Positions 6,953-13,707 of a stretch of 16,569 nt of DNA are shown one piece after another. Position 1 is the first letter of the stretch. Each line of letters opens with the position of its first letter. This DNA comes from Chloroflexota bacterium. Lineage in GTDB: Bacteria > Chloroflexota > Anaerolineae > JAADDB01. The position numbers and the translations under genes were made by a program. The stretch covers positions 1 through 16,569 of the forward strand of contig JAADDB010000028.1 in assembly GCA_013154135.1 (NCBI GenBank), read 5' to 3'. The notes under the pieces were generated by a model. The model was not told the origin of the DNA. It ran no database searches and saw only the letters and a program-made list of their open reading frames with translations.

Positions 6953-7036
6953 GCCGACGTGGCGGAACCGGTAGACGCGGCAGACTTAGGATCTGCTGCC
7001 CTACGGGGCGTGGAGGTTCGAATCCTCTCGTCGGCA
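6953..7036 (+). tRNA. tRNA-Leu (anticodon TAG)
   Basis: Acceptor arms GCCGACG/CGTCGGC, discriminator A, anticodon loop CTTAGGA, a long class II variable arm (CTGCCCTACGGGGCGTG) and a T loop TTCGAAT. The 3' CCA is not encoded. First of six tandem tRNAs. Confidence 0.97.
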
Positions 7037-7051
7037 CTGGGTGCGCACGTA

Positions 7052-7124
7052 GGGCCCGTGGCCTAGCTGGGAAGGCGCCTCCCTTGCACGGAGGAGATCG
7101 CCGGTTCGAATCCGGCCGGGTCCA
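7052..7124 (+). tRNA. tRNA-Ala (anticodon TGC)
   Basis: Acceptor arms GGGCCCG/CGGGTCC with one G-U pair at position 3 (not the usual 3:70 alanine determinant seen as G3-U70 by chance only: here the pair is G3-T70, matching that determinant). The anticodon loop is CTTGCAC and the T arm is CCGG-TTCGAAT-CCGG. CCA is not encoded. Confidence 0.97.
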
Positions 7125-7150
7125 CCTGAACGTAATGTTGGTTGACATGT

Positions 7151-7222
<72 letters not shown>

Positions 7223-7228
7223 CTTGAT

Positions 7229-7304
<76 letters not shown>

Positions 7305-7312
7305 TGTGGTAT

Positions 7313-7387
7313 TCGGGGATCGTCTAACCGGCAGGACAAGGGACTTTGGATCCCTGAGTCGAGGTTCGAGTCCTCGTCCCCGAACCA
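7313..7387 (+). tRNA. tRNA-Gln (anticodon TTG), CCA encoded
   Basis: Acceptor arms TCGGGGA/TCCCCGA, D stem GTCT/GGAC, anticodon loop CTTTGGA and T stem CGAGG/CCTCG. The discriminator A and CCA (7385-7387) are encoded. The A-T acceptor start and the D arm match the glutamine type rather than glutamate. Confidence 0.96.
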
Positions 7388-7389
7388 AC

Positions 7390-7434
7390 GGCCCCCGGCC
7401 CATGCCGGGGGCCCATCCCTACGCAATGGATGGG
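7390..7434 (+). other. Strong double hairpin between tRNA-Gln and tRNA-His
   Basis: A perfect 10-bp stem GGCCCCCGGC/GCCGGGGGCC (7390-7399/7404-7413) with loop CCAT is followed by CCCATCC/GGATGGG (7412-7418/7428-7434). The two overlap by two bases. No T-tract follows. It may be a processing or partial-termination signal that separates tRNA-His and the HNH gene from the five upstream tRNAs. Confidence 0.6.
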
Positions 7435-7440
7435 TAACGT

Positions 7441-7513
7441 GGTGACCGTAGCTCAATGGTGGAGCACCTGGTTGTGGCCCAGGAGGTTGGGGGTTCAAAT
7501 CCCCTCGGTCACC
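7441..7513 (+). tRNA. tRNA-His (anticodon GTG)
   Basis: Acceptor arms GTGACCG/CGGTCAC are extended by the histidine-specific G-1 (7441) pairing with discriminator C (7513). The anticodon loop is TTGTGGC and the T loop TTCAAAT. CCA is not encoded. Confidence 0.97.
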
Positions 7514-7578
7514 CCTGGCGTACAAGGGCGTCCGGTCCCCGCGTTGGAACCGGGCGCCTTTGTTTTTGGAGGATGCCC

Positions 7579-8082
7579 ATGCGCGGCAGCGTCCTGGTAC
7601 TCAACGCCTCTTACGAACCTTTGAGCATCGTCTCTGTGCGGCGGGCCCTGATCCTCATTCTCAAGGAAAAGGCCGAGCTGTTGGAGGCCGCGGAGGCTGT
7701 ACTGCGTTCCCAAAACGTGGTCTTCCCTCGCCCTTTGGTCATCCGCCTCACGTATTACGTGCGTGTGCCCCGCCGCTGGGGGCTCCCCCTCTCCCGCCGT
7801 ACCGTGTTCGCGCGGGATTTCTACACCTGCCAGTACTGCGGCGCTCAACCGGGCAAGCAAGAGCTGACCATTGACCACGTTATCCCCCGTTCCCGTGGGG
7901 GGGAAACCACCTGGGAGAATGTGGTCACAGCCTGCCGCAAGTGCAACCAGAAGAAGGGCAATCGGACCCCCGAGGAGGCGGGGATGCCCCTGATCCGCAA
8001 ACCCCATCAGCCCCGGTATCTGGCTTTCACCCTCCTGGCCGACCCCACTCTCCAAAAAGCGTGGGAGAAGTATTTGTGGTAA
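7579..8082 (+). CDS. HNH endonuclease family protein
   Basis: This 167-residue protein has the HNH/McrA-type fold. The N-terminal half (VLVLNASYEPLSIVSVRRA, residues 6-24) is the conserved lead of a family widespread in bacteria whose biological role is unsettled. The nuclease core has CQYC (Cys84, Cys87), DH (Asp99, His100) in TIDHVIPRSRGG, Asn114 in WENVVTAC, and CRKCN (Cys119, Cys122, Asn123), so the zinc ligands and the metal-binding His/Asn appear intact. The start at 7579 is favoured over the ATG at 7573 because GGAGG (7568-7572) is then six bases away. It follows tRNA-His by 65 bases without an obvious promoter and may be read from the tRNA promoter. Its TAA stop is the first heptamer of the array at 8080-8093. 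Confidence 0.9.
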   Translation: MRGSVLVLNASYEPLSIVSVRRALILILKEKAELLEAAEAVLRSQNVVFPRPLVIRLTYYVRVPRRWGLPLSRRTVFARDFYTCQYCGAQPGKQELTIDHVIPRSRGGETTWENVVTACRKCNQKKGNRTPEEAGMPLIRKPHQPRYLAFTLLADPTLQKAWEKYLW

Positions 8083-8093
8083 CGAGTAACGAG
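8080..8093. repeat. Heptamer pair forming the stop codon of the HNH gene
   Basis: Two units of TAACGAG. The first TAA is the in-frame stop of the preceding gene. Confidence 0.85.
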
Positions 8094-8180
8094 AGCTCGT
8101 CGTGGACCGTTTGGGGTAAACCACTGCCCATCATGCGCCCGTCCCGAGCCCCCGAACGGGACTTCGCGAACTGAGACGGG

Positions 8181-8213
8181 ATTTTCTCGCACCAGCCTGG
8201 CATTCAGTCCCTT
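8181..8213. repeat. Fragment of the dispersed repeat (copy D)
   Basis: TTCTCGC, CCTGGCATTCAG and CCCTT align with the right part of copies A (about 170-215) and B (about 16460-16500). The fragment overlaps the last codons and stop of the penicillin-binding protein gene. The 121-base gap 8083-8203 otherwise holds only a GTCCCG/CGGGAC hairpin (8141-8146/8157-8162). Confidence 0.5.
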
Positions 8214-10555
8214 CCATCTTTTTCCACGCGGAACCGCACCCGAAAGGTGCGTGTCTGTCCGTTGGCCAGTCGTAGTTCAAATGTGGCCACGTGTGCGCCC
8301 GGCTCCAGGGCCCACCAGACCCGGTAAGGAGGCCGACCGCGCGTTCCCACCTCCTGCCCGTCCACCCGAAAAGTCACCCAACTGCCCGGATCGGCCTGAA
8401 CTTCCAGGGCCAACATCTGTTCCTCTTGGGGCAGAGTGGGGCTCAAACGGTACACAGCCTCTGGTTCCGGGGAGATGACCCCGGGGATGGTGGTCAGAGG
8501 AGGTAAGGTAGGGGTGGGATAGATGCCGGCAGAGCCCGCGTGGGAAGTTGCGGTGTAGAAGGCGTCCTCCGATTCGGCCCAGGCAAAGGGCACCCCCGCG
8601 AGGACGATATCCTCCCGGACTAAAGGGCAATCCGGCGTGGCGGGGAGACCTGTCTGGGCGCAAACGCGTACAGTGCGGATGCCTTTGGGCCGGGGAAAAT
8701 CCTTCCGCGGCACATTCTCGTGCGCGGCACTCATCACCGCATGCCAAATGGGCGCCGCTCCACTTCCGCCTGTCAGCCCCATCATGGGCGTGTTGTCCCA
8801 ATTCCCCACCCACACCCCCACAACCCGGTCCGGGGAATACCCGATTGTCCACGCGTCCCGCCAATCTGTGGTCGTGCCCGTCTTCACCGCGGCCCTTCGA
8901 TCCCATTCCAGGGAGCTGTTGAGGCCATAGGTTGGAATGCGCGCGTACCGGTCTGCGAGGATATCGGTGATGAGGTAGGCCACACGGGGGTCCAGCACCT
9001 GGGTTCCTTCCTCTGTCGGCCTTTCCCATACCCGTCGGCCCTGGGCATCGTAGATGGCCAATATGCCGTGGACCGGCAGGGTTTTCCCCCCTCGGGCCAG
9101 CAGCCCGTAAGCCCGCGTCAACTCCAGCAGACTCACCTCTCCCACACCCAAGGCCAACGCCGGCCCTCGAGCCGGACTGCGTATGAGGGAATCGAGTCCT
9201 ACCCGTTGGGCCAGGGCCAAAAAGCGGGCAATGCCCGCGTGCCGGAGGGCCTTGACCGCGGGCACGTTCAAGGACGCGGCCAACGCCACCCGGGCCGGGA
9301 CCCAGCCATGCCACCGTTGGTCGAAGTTTTTGGGCACGTAAGGCATCCCCTTTGTGTCCGAAAACACCGTGTGTGCGTCCAAAATCAGGGTGGGAGGGGC
9401 CCACGGGTGGGGAAGTTCCGGGTCGAACGCGGCCGCGTAGACAAAGGGCTTGATGGCCGAACCCGATTGGCGTGGGGTCAACGTTCCGTTCACCGCCCCG
9501 GCATTCTCCCTGTTGAAATAATCCGGACTGCCCACCATGGCCAGCACGTCTCCGTTGTGCGTGTCCAGGACAACGACCGCCCCGCTCGTCACCCGTCGGT
9601 GGGGGGGCGCGTGGGGGTCGTGACGCAGCCGCGCCAGATGTTCCCTCACTGTGTGTTCCGTCCGCTCTTGTAGTCCCAGATCCAGAGACGTGACGATCTT
9701 CCACCCCCCGCGCCGGATGCGATCCACTCCCAAGGTGGATTCGGCCTGGTTCTGTACCCACATGACGAAATGGGGGGCCTGAATAGGAAAAGGAGTGGAC
9801 GCGAAGATGAGGGGCTCCTCCTGGGCTCTTTGGGCTTCCTCTGGGGAGATGTAACCGGCCTCTACCATGCGTTGGAGTACGTATGTTTGCCGGGCTTTGG
9901 CGTGGTCCGGGTGTATTAGGGGGTTCAACTCCGTGGGGGATTGGGGAAGGCCCGCCAACATGGCGCACTGGGCCAAATCGAGGGCGCGCGCGGGTTGACC
10001 GAAGTAGGCCCGGGCCGCGGCTTCCATGCCAATGGCGAAGTTCCCGTAGTACGCGTGGTTGAGATAGGCTTCCAGGATGTGTGCTTTGTCCATATGGCGT
10101 TCCAGGCGGAACGCGAACCACGCTTCCTTGACCTTGCGCCGTAACGAGCGCTCGTATCGTTCATCCTCGGACAGGCGGGTGAGGCGCACGAGCTGTTGGG
10201 TGAGCGTACTGGCCCCGGTGAGGGGCTCCTGCCAGCGCCAGTGTCGGTAGAGACTCCGCAGGATCGCGATGGGATCCACCCCTACATGGTGGTAGAAGCG
10301 CTTATCCTCCGCGGCCAACGTGGCCTGGACGCAGTACGGGGACATGGCGTCCAGGGGGAGGGGATGTTGGATCGCGCCCGCGGGGTCAATCCATTCGTAC
10401 AGGAGTTCGCCATGCCGGTCCACAATGACATTGGAGGGCGCGGGGGTCACCCGAACCGCGGGGGGTGGGAGGATGCGGGCGATGATGTACACCGCGGCCA
10501 GAAAAATGAGTCCTACCGCGAGGGCATATCCTACCGAACGTCGGAGAAGGCGCAT
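8204..10555 (-). CDS. Bifunctional penicillin-binding protein (class A, PBP1C-like)
   Basis: This 783-residue enzyme is anchored by one N-terminal helix (about residues 6-28). It polymerises glycan strands and cross-links peptides of peptidoglycan outside the membrane. The glycosyltransferase-51 domain (about 45-235) shows AAEDKRFYHH with catalytic Glu83, GASTLTQQLVR (about 114-124) and ILEAYLN with Glu162. The transpeptidase domain has the SxxK motif SAIK (Ser366, Lys369), SLN (428-430) and KTG (558-560). A C-terminal beta-rich region (about 715-783, from EVQADPGSWVTF) resembles the BiPBP_C domain of PBP1C. The start at 10555 is chosen over 10573 because AAGGAG lies five bases upstream. It is monocistronic as far as visible and converges on the HNH gene. 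Its TGA stop lies in repeat fragment D. Confidence 0.94.
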   Translation of the reverse strand: MRLLRRSVGYALAVGLIFLAAVYIIARILPPPAVRVTPAPSNVIVDRHGELLYEWIDPAGAIQHPLPLDAMSPYCVQATLAAEDKRFYHHVGVDPIAILRSLYRHWRWQEPLTGASTLTQQLVRLTRLSEDERYERSLRRKVKEAWFAFRLERHMDKAHILEAYLNHAYYGNFAIGMEAAARAYFGQPARALDLAQCAMLAGLPQSPTELNPLIHPDHAKARQTYVLQRMVEAGYISPEEAQRAQEEPLIFASTPFPIQAPHFVMWVQNQAESTLGVDRIRRGGWKIVTSLDLGLQERTEHTVREHLARLRHDPHAPPHRRVTSGAVVVLDTHNGDVLAMVGSPDYFNRENAGAVNGTLTPRQSGSAIKPFVYAAAFDPELPHPWAPPTLILDAHTVFSDTKGMPYVPKNFDQRWHGWVPARVALAASLNVPAVKALRHAGIARFLALAQRVGLDSLIRSPARGPALALGVGEVSLLELTRAYGLLARGGKTLPVHGILAIYDAQGRRVWERPTEEGTQVLDPRVAYLITDILADRYARIPTYGLNSSLEWDRRAAVKTGTTTDWRDAWTIGYSPDRVVGVWVGNWDNTPMMGLTGGSGAAPIWHAVMSAAHENVPRKDFPRPKGIRTVRVCAQTGLPATPDCPLVREDIVLAGVPFAWAESEDAFYTATSHAGSAGIYPTPTLPPLTTIPGVISPEPEAVYRLSPTLPQEEQMLALEVQADPGSWVTFRVDGQEVGTRGRPPYRVWWALEPGAHVATFELRLANGQTRTFRVRFRVEKDGRD

Positions 10556-10630
10556 AGCTCTCCTTGCGTGCAACCATGTGGGTCAACCCGGTAGCCCTTT
10601 ACCCGGCGTTCAACGATGGCTCCGAATTGT

Positions 10631-10923
10631 CCCCCACGCCAAGAGTTCTGTGCTCTCGGTCCCATCCGTCGCCCAGGCGCTACCGGGTTTGGCACTCCAT
10701 CAGCCAGGGCTTTGCTGAAACGGCCTCAGGGTCCCGAAGGCGAAGTCCTCGGCCGAGCCAACGATTTGTCGAACACACGAATTCGCCTATACTGTCAGGT
10801 ATCGGGCTGGCAGAGGTAGTACCGCCCACACAAAACTTCCCTGGCCCGGGGCGAGGACGTCGGATTCCCGCGAAGGTATGCCCTGTCCGCCCCGGTGCTA
10901 ACGGGTTCTGGCACCAATCAGGG
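10631..10923. repeat. Two degenerate copies (E and C) of the dispersed repeat
   Basis: Copy E (about 10631-10706) and copy C (about 10822-10923) share a block reading GCTA-CGGGTT-TGGCAC-ATCAG (10679-10703 and 10897-10921), preceded in both by a CCGTC/TGTCCG-rich stretch. Copy C also has GGGCGAGGACGTCGG (10850-10864), matching copies A and B. The rest of the noncoding stretch 10556-11133 holds a promoter and a hairpin listed separately. I see no gene in it. Confidence 0.6.
10766..10793 (+). promoter_or_regulatory. Candidate promoter 340 bases ahead of the cyclase operon
   Basis: TTGTCG (10766-10771) is 16 bases before TATACT (10788-10793). Transcription from about 10800 would run through repeat copy C and a terminator-like hairpin before reaching the first gene at 11134. 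Confidence 0.55.
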
Positions 10924-11003
10924 TGTAATCCCTAACCCATTGTACCGAAATCCCCCAGAAGTGGAAAGAAGCTGCACTTTGGACAACGTTTGGCGGCTTG
11001 GCA

Positions 11004-11048
11004 GGGAGAGGGAAGGGTGAGGCAATCCCGTCCTTCTCTCCTCTTTTT
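11004..11048 (+). terminator. Possible terminator or attenuator in the leader of the cyclase operon
   Basis: A stem GGAGAG/CTCTCC (11005-11010/11036-11041) continues as AAGG/CCTT (11013-11016/11032-11035), with GG bulged. It ends close to five T residues at 11044-11048. It lies 86 bases before the cyclase ATG, so it could end a separate RNA of about 250 nt or attenuate the operon. Confidence 0.4.
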
Positions 11049-11133
11049 CCCCCAGGGTAGAGCTGTCTTTACCGAATTTCGTTGGCCCGCCAGAGCCATT
11101 TGTCCAAAGCCTAAAAGAAAGGAGGAAGCACCT

Positions 11134-12009
11134 ATGAAGTTCATCGACCTGACCATCCCTCTTGGCATTGGCACACCGGCATGGCCCACATACGAACCTC
11201 TTCAAGTGAAGTACTTCAAACGTCTGGCGCCCAATGGCGCGAACGGGCAACTCGTCACCCACAGCAACCATGTGGGCACGCACTTGGATGGGGAAATCCA
11301 TTTTTACACGCCGGGGAAGGACATCGCCAGCCTGGACTTCGACTTTCTCAGCGGTGAAGCGGTCATTGTGGATGTGAGCGATGTGTGTGGGGATTACGAC
11401 ATCTACACCCCTGAGATGATCGAGGAAAAGGTGGAGGTGCGCGAGGGGGATATTTTGATCATCCACACGGGCTACCATCATTTTGGGTGGGATCAGCCCT
11501 TTGCCAATGAAGTGCGCTACATGGTCAAGCACCCCGGCCCCGATGCCCGGTTTGCCCGTTGGTTGGAGGAGAAGAAGATCAAGTGGGTGGGGGTGGATTG
11601 CGGCAGCGCGGATCATCCCATGAACACGAAGATCCGCGATTGGATGCCGGCCCAGGCCCAAGAGGCGGACGAACATTTCCGCAAGAAGTACGGCAAACCG
11701 CTGGCCGAATATTTCACGCCGGACATGTACCAGATGATGCACATTTGGATGTTCCCCAAGGGCATTATCCACGCGGAATGCTTGGGCGGGGACATCGATC
11801 TGCTGATCAACCGTCGGGTTCAGGTGGCTTGCTTCCCCTGGCGGTTTGTGGATGGGGAATCGAGCATTGCCCGCATCGTGGCCATGGTCGATGATGATGA
11901 GTATGAGGAATTGATGGCCAAGAAGGCGACCATGCCCAAGACCCGCTTTGGCGATGCGTACGATCCGGAACACGTGCGCCGGCTGGGCGGTCGTGGACCG
12001 GGATACTAA
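11134..12009 (+). CDS. Cyclase-family metal-dependent hydrolase (kynurenine formamidase-like)
   Basis: This 291-residue protein belongs to the cyclase family (PF04199 type), which includes kynurenine formamidase and isatin hydrolase. These are metal-dependent hydrolases of amide or lactam bonds. The family metal motif is intact: His46-Val-Gly-Thr-His50-Leu-Asp52 and His56. It starts with the typical MKFIDLTIPL opening. Later blocks are GDILIIHTGYHHF (about 109-121), VGVDCGSADHPMN (about 151-163) and GIIHAECLGGDID (about 210-222). At 291 residues it is longer than the formamidases of about 210 residues, with an added C-terminal section. The start has AAGGAGG ten bases upstream. An aminotransferase begins 18 bases downstream, so the two form an operon. 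Exact substrate is unknown. Confidence 0.88.
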   Translation: MKFIDLTIPLGIGTPAWPTYEPLQVKYFKRLAPNGANGQLVTHSNHVGTHLDGEIHFYTPGKDIASLDFDFLSGEAVIVDVSDVCGDYDIYTPEMIEEKVEVREGDILIIHTGYHHFGWDQPFANEVRYMVKHPGPDARFARWLEEKKIKWVGVDCGSADHPMNTKIRDWMPAQAQEADEHFRKKYGKPLAEYFTPDMYQMMHIWMFPKGIIHAECLGGDIDLLINRRVQVACFPWRFVDGESSIARIVAMVDDDEYEELMAKKATMPKTRFGDAYDPEHVRRLGGRGPGY

Positions 12010-12027
12010 AGGGTATGGAGATCGGCT

Positions 12028-13227
12028 ATGTTTGAGACCTTGAAGGCTGTCCCCCCCGACCCCATTTTGGGGCTGACGGAGGCGTTTAAGCGGGACCCGA
12101 ATCCCCGAAAGGTGAACTTGGGTGCGGGGATTTACAAGGATGAGCAGGGCCGGGTTCCCGTCCTCGCCTCGGTGCGGGAGGCAGAAACCCGATTGCTCCG
12201 GGAAGAGGAGGGGAAGGCCTATCTGCCCATCGACGGCCTTCCCCAGTTCAGGGAGGTGGCGCGCGATCTCCTTCTCTCCCGTGAACATCCCGTCATCCGC
12301 GATGAGCGGGTGGTGACCGTCCAGGCGCCGGGGGGGACAGGCGCTTTGCGCATCGCGGCGGATTTCCTGCGCCGGGTGGCACCGGAGGCCACTGTGTGGA
12401 TGAGTGATCCCACCTGGCCGAATCACCCTAACGTGTTCCGGGCTGCCGGGTTCCGGGTGGCCTTTTACCCCTACCTGGACCCGCAGAGGTTGGTGGTGGA
12501 CGAGGCGCGTTTCCTGGACGCCCTGGCCCGGATCCCCGCGGGCGATGTGTTACTCCTGCACGGGTGTTGTCACAACCCCACCGGCGCGGACCTCTCTCCA
12601 GAAGCGTGGGAGGTCATTGCCGAACGCGTGGTCCAACAAGGGGTTTTGCCCTTGGTGGACTTCGCATATCAGGGGTTTGGGGATGACTTGGTCCAAGATG
12701 CCTGGGGGGTCCGACGGCTGGCCTCCCAGGTCCCCGAGCTGTTGGTCGCGACTTCCTTTAGCAAGAACTTCAGCCTGTACAGTGAGCGGGTCGGTGCGCT
12801 CACCCTGATCGCCCGGGATAAGACGTCGGCCCATGTGGCTCATGGGCACTTGAAGCAGGTCATTCGCACCAATTACTCCAATCCTCCGGCCCACGGGGCC
12901 CGAATTGTGGCCTCTGTGCTGGGGGATTCCCAACTCCGTCCGTTGTGGGAGGAGGAGCTCGCAGGGATGCGCGAACGCATTCGGGGGATGCGCGAGGCTT
13001 TTGTGGACCGGTTGCACGCGGCCGGGGCCCCGCGGGATTTCTCCTTCCTCCTGCAACAGAAGGGCATGTTCTCCTACACCGGGCTGACGCCGGAACAGGT
13101 GGACATGTTGCGGGAGCGGTATGCCATCTACATGGTACGTTCCGGCCGCATCAACGTGGCCGGCCTGACGCCCAAGAATGTGGAATACGTGGCCCAGGCC
13201 GTTGCCTCCGTGCTTCAGGGGGGCTGA
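12028..13227 (+). CDS. PLP-dependent aspartate/aromatic aminotransferase (AspC/TyrB type)
   Basis: This 399-residue fold-type I aminotransferase is strongly similar in layout to enterobacterial AspC: an opening FETLKAVPPDPILGLTEAF, then NLGAGIYKDEQG (about 30-41). PLP-site residues are visible: Asn183 in HNPTG, Asp211 and Tyr214 in VDFAYQGF, and Lys246 in SFSKNFSLY as the Schiff-base lysine, with Arg254 after it. The carboxylate-binding arginine is Arg374 in SGRINVAG. Arg280 in VIRTNYSNPPAHG is the second arginine that lets AspC enzymes accept dicarboxylates, so aspartate, glutamate or aromatic amino acids are plausible substrates. It follows the cyclase-family hydrolase by 18 bases (GGAG-type site before the ATG) and is probably co-transcribed with it. 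Confidence 0.93.
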   Translation: MFETLKAVPPDPILGLTEAFKRDPNPRKVNLGAGIYKDEQGRVPVLASVREAETRLLREEEGKAYLPIDGLPQFREVARDLLLSREHPVIRDERVVTVQAPGGTGALRIAADFLRRVAPEATVWMSDPTWPNHPNVFRAAGFRVAFYPYLDPQRLVVDEARFLDALARIPAGDVLLLHGCCHNPTGADLSPEAWEVIAERVVQQGVLPLVDFAYQGFGDDLVQDAWGVRRLASQVPELLVATSFSKNFSLYSERVGALTLIARDKTSAHVAHGHLKQVIRTNYSNPPAHGARIVASVLGDSQLRPLWEEELAGMRERIRGMREAFVDRLHAAGAPRDFSFLLQQKGMFSYTGLTPEQVDMLRERYAIYMVRSGRINVAGLTPKNVEYVAQAVASVLQGG

Positions 13228-13296
13228 CGGCCCGGGAGCCTGTTCCACACGCATTACCCATCTGCATCACCGTGCAAACGGCAACAGAGGTCTCTC

Positions 13297-13509
13297 ATGC
13301 CCACATGTCCCAATTGTGGTACTTGGAATCCGGATGACAAAGTCGTTTGTTGGCGCTGCCAGACCCCTTTGCCCAAACAGGAGCCGAGGAAGAAGTCCTC
13401 TAAGCGCCGGTTGTTCTTGGGTATGCCCTTGTGGGTTTGGGGCTTCTTCCTCCTCCTGCTGTTGCTGAACTTCTTCCTGCCACTTATCCTTCGCTGGGTA
13501 GGCATGTGA
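13297..13509 (+). CDS. Small zinc-ribbon protein with C-terminal membrane anchor
   Basis: This 70-residue protein has an N-terminal zinc ribbon (CPNC at residues 4-7 and CWRC at 18-21), a basic linker (about 28-42, PRKKSSKRR) and one very hydrophobic segment (about 44-66). The ribbon is expected on the cytoplasmic side, with a C-terminal tail anchor. GAGG lies six bases before the ATG, which supports translation. It is 69 bases behind the aminotransferase and 198 bases ahead of mutY. I cannot assign a function; such ribbon-helix proteins often act as adaptors. Confidence 0.75.
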   Translation: MPTCPNCGTWNPDDKVVCWRCQTPLPKQEPRKKSSKRRLFLGMPLWVWGFFLLLLLLNFFLPLILRWVGM

Positions 13510-13558
13510 TGGGCGTCTACACGCTGCTCGACGGACAAAACGTGGCCGTATCTTGACG

Positions 13559-13580
13559 GCGGAGGGGTTCGCTCCCCCGC
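13559..13580 (+). terminator. UUCG-capped hairpin behind the zinc-ribbon gene
   Basis: Left arm 13559-13567 pairs with 13572-13580 around a TTCG tetraloop, with one A-C mismatch and one G-T pair. It lies 50 bases after the stop codon. No T-tract follows, so it may be a stabilising 3' end rather than a true terminator. A second imperfect hairpin (CGGGC-AAA-GCCCG, about 13611-13646) follows before mutY. Confidence 0.4.
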
Positions 13581-13691
13581 GGGGCGCCCCCGTGCCAGAG
13601 AGGAGTTCTGAGGGCGAGGGGCCGGGCAAAGCCCGCCTTGCTCTCAACAGTTCTTGCCGGAAGAGAAACTAACAGACTCCTACCATCCGCG

Positions 13692-13702
13692 TTACTCGTT
13701 AG
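13692..13702. repeat. Short heptamer run just before mutY
   Basis: TTACTCG plus TTAG, five bases before the mutY ATG. It occupies the place where a ribosome binding site would be expected. Confidence 0.6.
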
Positions 13703-13707
13703 AACTC

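Noticed and set aside
7579..8082. HNH gene as part of a homing intron, retroelement or defence system
   Set aside because: It is not inserted in a host gene, has no intron or intein features, and has no restriction, methylase or reverse transcriptase neighbour. Its N-terminal half is typical of a stand-alone family.
8277..10121. A 614-codon minus-strand open frame in another frame of the PBP gene
   Set aside because: Its product is rich in Gly, Pro, Arg and His, typical of out-of-frame reading in G+C-rich DNA. The PBP frame has all catalytic motifs.
10800..11048. Known riboswitch, T-box, SRP RNA or 6S RNA in the cyclase leader
   Set aside because: I looked for the T-box motif, SRP apical motif and common riboswitch cores and found none. 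Much of the segment is repeat copy C.
10918..12426. A 502-codon minus-strand open frame
   Set aside because: It runs antisense across the cyclase, the intergenic gap and the aminotransferase start, and has no recognisable domain.
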